Assembly (NCBI RefSeq): GCF_014633365.1
Contig: NC_068347.1
Span: 28,314,116-28,378,115 of the forward strand
Reading direction: 5' to 3'
Source: Diospyros lotus
Lineage: Eukaryota; Streptophyta; Magnoliopsida; Ericales; Ebenaceae
DNA length: 64,000 bases
A program made the translations under genes and the position numbers. The notes beneath the pieces were generated by a model. It was not told the origin of the DNA. It worked only from the letters and a program-made list of their open reading frames with translations, and ran no database searches. How positions within the stretch are numbered: the stretch's first letter is position 1; each line of letters opens with the position of its first letter. This document shows, piece after piece, positions 61,240 to 64,000 of the stretch.

Positions 61240-61850
61240 AAGTGTTCTTTGTTTTCAAGAAATATAAAGCCTTTGTGGAGAAACAAAGTGACCATCTAAT
61301 CAAGATCTTGAGATGAGATGGTGGAGGTGAGTTATAATTCCATTGAATTTATTGACTTTTATGATAAACATAATATTAAGAATGAAGTCACCTCTTGTTA
61401 TGCACCACAACCTAACGGAGTTGTTGAAAGAAGAAATATAGGACAATCATGGGCATGACCAGAAGCATGTTGAAAACCAAAGGTATTTCAAACAACTTTT
61501 CATGTTCTGTCTACATGTTGAACAGATTCCCTACCAAGAACATGCAATATATCACTCTTAAAGAGGATTAGAGTAGAAGTAAGCCAAGTGTCAAGCATCT
61601 TAAAGTGTTTGACTCAATTACATATGGAGAGACCAGAACGAAGCTTGATGATAGAGGTGAGAAAATTATATTTGTCGGGTACATAAGGAAAATTTTGGAG
61701 GATACAAGCTATACAATCACATCACAAACACGATGATGTTAGCAAAGATGTATGCTTTGATGAAGGAGATACATGGAACTAGACTGTGAAAAATTAACTA
61801 AATGCATATTAGACAATGGTCTTTGATGCATCCTCAGAAAATTCAATACC
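61240..61850 (+). pseudogene. Ty1/Copia retrotransposon fragment: integrase
   Basis: Plus-strand frames contain FKKYKAFVEKQSDHLIKIL, then NGVVERRN (the integrase core region), MTRSMLKTKG, LNRFPTKN, KPSVKHLKVFDS, KLDDRGEKIIFVGY and YKLYNHIT. This is the order of the integrase core to its C-terminal domain in Copia elements. Several stops and frameshifts break the frame. It points away from the RT fragment at 59605-60930, so the two cannot be one simple insertion. Confidence 0.85.
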
Positions 61851-62159
61851 TGAAGATATAATTCAACCATTAATCACTCAAAACCAGGCAAGGCCTAGAA
61901 AAGATGAACACCTATCAACTCAGTTACAAGACTGAGATAATCTAATATGATGCTGATTGACACTTCATACATCATGTCACGTTTGTAGATTGTGATCTTA
62001 TAAGATTTGAGGATGCAATTGAGTTTACAGGTGTTTTTCTCAATTGCTTTCTCCAAAGCTTTCATTCCGATCTTTCATTGAGGCATTGCTTATATGCCTT
62101 TAATGATCCTAATATTTCATTGATTGACAAATATCGTTAGATTCCTCAATAGCAATAAT

Positions 62160-62928
62160 GATGGCATCAAACTTGAGAGTCAATGTTCGCAAGGTTTTGC
62201 CCACCAAAGTGGAGTCTTCCTGATTATGAATTTTGGGGCCGATCACCACGTGTCACTTCTGCGAATGGATCTTAGGAATCGGATCTCGGACTTAGCGATG
62301 TCGGACCTCGGTGATAGGACCTGCAAGACAACGGAGTAGCGGGGCTAGGGTCCCCCGGGGTGGACTCCAACGCTCAAATTAGTAGAGTAAATGCAAATAG
62401 TAATAACTGTGAGAGCTGCAGAGCTTGGTCATACCTAGTGAGAACTCTTGTCTTTTTATATGCAGACCCATTATGGTGTACCCGAGATAAACCTGTGATG
62501 AGTAGGGGCACGACTCCCCAGAATCTCAGTCAAGTTGGAACGGGTCTTGTGGCCCGGCCCAGATTTTTTGGCCTCCGCTCCGGATTGTAGATTTACCACG
62601 TGTCAGTCTCTCAAGCGATCCACGTGACGAGTAAGACTATTGGCACGTAGGGGTATTTTGGTAATTTTAGGTGATGCCACATCACTTGCCCCCACTCTTT
62701 GAGCCGAGCTGAGAATTTTGCTAGGTTGAGGAGTAACTTAATTTCTGAGGTTATTTGATCGTAAATTCTCTCTAAGACGCATAAGGGTGTTTTAAACATG
62801 AGATTAATGCTTAACAACCTCATTTATTACCTTGAAATTACAAGGGGTCTTTGGTTGGAGGGAAACATTCGTTGTTTTGAATTTTTAAGAGGTGTTTGGT
62901 TGGGGTGTTTCCTACAGACGACGCCATA
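62160..62928 (+). repeat. LTR-like repeat with CACGTGTC motifs
   Basis: This GC-richer non-coding block has ACCTGCAAGACAACGGAG, GGTCCCCCGGGGTGGACTCC, a TATA-like CTTTTTATATGC (near 62454), and CCACGTGTC near 62226 and 62597. I recognise the style as retroelement-derived, but not the family. Ends and duplication were not found. Frames of 70-76 codons here show no domain. Confidence 0.4.
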
Positions 62929-63171
62929 TGTTGACACATATTTTTGTAACACCCCGCATCGAGCGATAGGAAGGTCCGGGACAACTTACCCTAATGGGCC
63001 TATGCAAACTTTCCAGGGGGGTCACCCATCCCTGGATTACCCCAGGTCAAGCATGCTTAACTTAGGAGTTCTCTGCCTACATTCAATCCAAAAGGTATCC
63101 AGCTGGTGTTGTTTCCTTTCTTACTTATTCTCGATATATACTACCATTCTCTGGACTCTTGGGATGTTACA
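62929..63171 (+). mobile_element. Cassandra-like LTR unit with 5S rRNA-derived sequence
   Basis: The unit starts TGTTGACACA, continues TGTAACACCCCGCATCGAG and ends GGGATGTTACA. Its middle (about 63020-63110) resembles the antisense of plant 5S rRNA: GGTCACCCATCCCTGGA, AAGCATGCTTAACTTAGGAG and AAAAGGTATCCAGCTGGTG. LTRs carrying 5S sequence are the hallmark of Cassandra TRIM elements. A second, partial copy starts at 63413, about 484 bp on. No clear tRNA primer-binding site follows the unit, and the sequence just before it (CAGAC..CGCCATA) is also repeated before the second copy. The exact LTR limits are therefore uncertain. Confidence 0.6.
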
Positions 63172-63412
63172 CACATCGTGTCATCATCGTGGGGCCCATA
63201 GCTGCAGGTTAGCTCTCAGCTATCGCCATTCGACGACCAGGAGGCCCACCGCACTTATGAGCCCCTCAGTAGTTGCCCTCTGGGCAATCGATATGGGACA
63301 TACCCGGTGCATCCACACCATCCCCCCCGGCAGGTATGGTGGGGCTCTATCGACCTCTCTCTTATCCGGGGTTGTAGGGACCGTTATGGGGTTTCTCACA
63401 GACAGCGCCATA

Positions 63413-63662
63413 TGTTGACACACATTTTTGTAACACCCCGCATCGAGCGATAGGAATGTCCAGGACAACTTACCTTAATGAGTCTACGCGAACTTCCAGG
63501 GGGGTCACCCATCCCTAGATTACCCCAAGTTAAACGTGCTTGATCTGGGGTAATCCAGAGATGGGTGATCCCTTTGAAAAATTTGCGTAGGCCCATTAGG
63601 GTAATTTGTCCCGAACTTTCATATCGCTCGATACGAAATGTTACAAAAATGTGTGCCAACAG
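63413..63662. repeat. Second 5S-derived unit forming a large palindrome
   Basis: From 63413 the same sequence as at 62929 starts again (TGTTGACACACATTTTTG...). After about 125 bp, near 63540, it turns back as an inverted copy of itself: CTGGGGTAATCCAGAGATGG, GCGTAGGCCCATTAGGGTAA, ATATCGCTCGATACGAAATG, then GTTACAAAAATGTGTGCCAACA. Arms are about 110-120 bp and roughly 80 percent complementary. The 5S-like half beyond the turning point is missing. Confidence 0.75.
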
Positions 63663-63769
63663 TTCCAATTTTTTCTCCATTACTCATCTAATTTTCCAAA
63701 AGTTAGACTCGGGAGATGTACTTTGCTATAGTTTTTGTGGACTCCAATTGTAGTAACTCAAATTTTCTT

Positions 63770-63991
63770 CTAAGAGTCTGAAGTATTGATTTTTTGTACT
63801 CGCTCAACACCTTTGAATGATTTTTCAAGAATATTCCATGTTTCTTTGGTTGTGGTGGCACCTAAAATTTTCTCAAATAGAATGTCATTAATTAATAATA
63901 CGATCCTTTTTTTGACTTCATTATTTACTCGATTTTTAGACTCAATTAGATTTTTTCTAAGGGTTAATACACTATTTTCTATTGAACTCAT
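63770..63991 (-). pseudogene. Ty1/Copia gag fragment
   Basis: A 73-codon minus-strand frame starting MSSIENSVLT contains ILFEKILGATTTKETWNIL and EKSFKGVERVQK. This is the UBN2-type Gag core of plant Copia polyproteins, where DSIFEKI..ATTAKEAWDIL..Y-G is usual. The Gag core runs straight into a stop, and nucleocapsid zinc knuckle and protease are absent. It is on the same strand as the RT fragment at 59605-60930 and could be the 5' part of that old element, with later insertions between them. Confidence 0.75.
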
Positions 63992-64000
63992 GATTTTTTG

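Noticed and set aside
62798..63418. 206-codon plus-strand frame
   Set aside because: Crosses the 5S-derived LTR-like unit and its flank; no domain and the composition follows the repeat.

Overview
The window is nuclear DNA of a flowering plant, most likely a eudicot. It is AT-rich and gene-poor, its genes have several introns with GT..AG borders, and every recognised protein belongs to a plant family. I find three protein-coding genes with good support; most of the rest is transposon debris and intergenic DNA.

Left part (1-17.8 kb): a repeat-packed left edge leads into the first four exons of a UPL6-type HECT ubiquitin ligase gene on the minus strand (exon 1 ends at 13461, exon 4 at 7862). 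The edge holds a 210-bp solo LTR with a perfect 5-bp duplication, a second solo LTR split by a Tourist-like element, a hAT-like element, and a 5'-truncated RTE LINE with a 14-15-bp duplication. No later UPL6 exon is visible, so the gene either continues past the left edge through an intron of more than 7.8 kb or is cut off by the repeats. Upstream of it lies a complete non-autonomous CACTA element (15777-17804) with a large array of short inverted repeats.

Middle (17.8-38 kb): about 20 kb with no recognised gene. It holds a perfect small hairpin, one unexplained coding-like stretch near 27.9 kb, and a long inverted repeat at 32.9-34.0 kb.

Right-centre (38-49.4 kb): an intact R2R3-MYB gene of subgroup 20 (MYB108/MYB78-like, three exons, plus strand) and an intact gibberellin 2-oxidase gene (three exons, minus strand, all catalytic residues present). 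They converge across about 6.2 kb that holds a cluster of six G-boxes and a second Tourist-like element. MYB108-type factors act in stamen maturation, senescence and stress, and GA2ox inactivates gibberellin. Their proximity is suggestive only; nothing in the sequence shows a functional link.

Right part (49.4-64 kb): intergenic DNA with a small Tourist MITE, a possible short transcription unit with a TATA-like box and telo-box (about 57.5-58.3 kb), and a terminal mosaic. The mosaic holds Ty1/Copia pol fragments in opposite orientations, Cassandra-like units derived from 5S rRNA (one copy forming a large palindrome), and a Copia gag fragment at the right edge.
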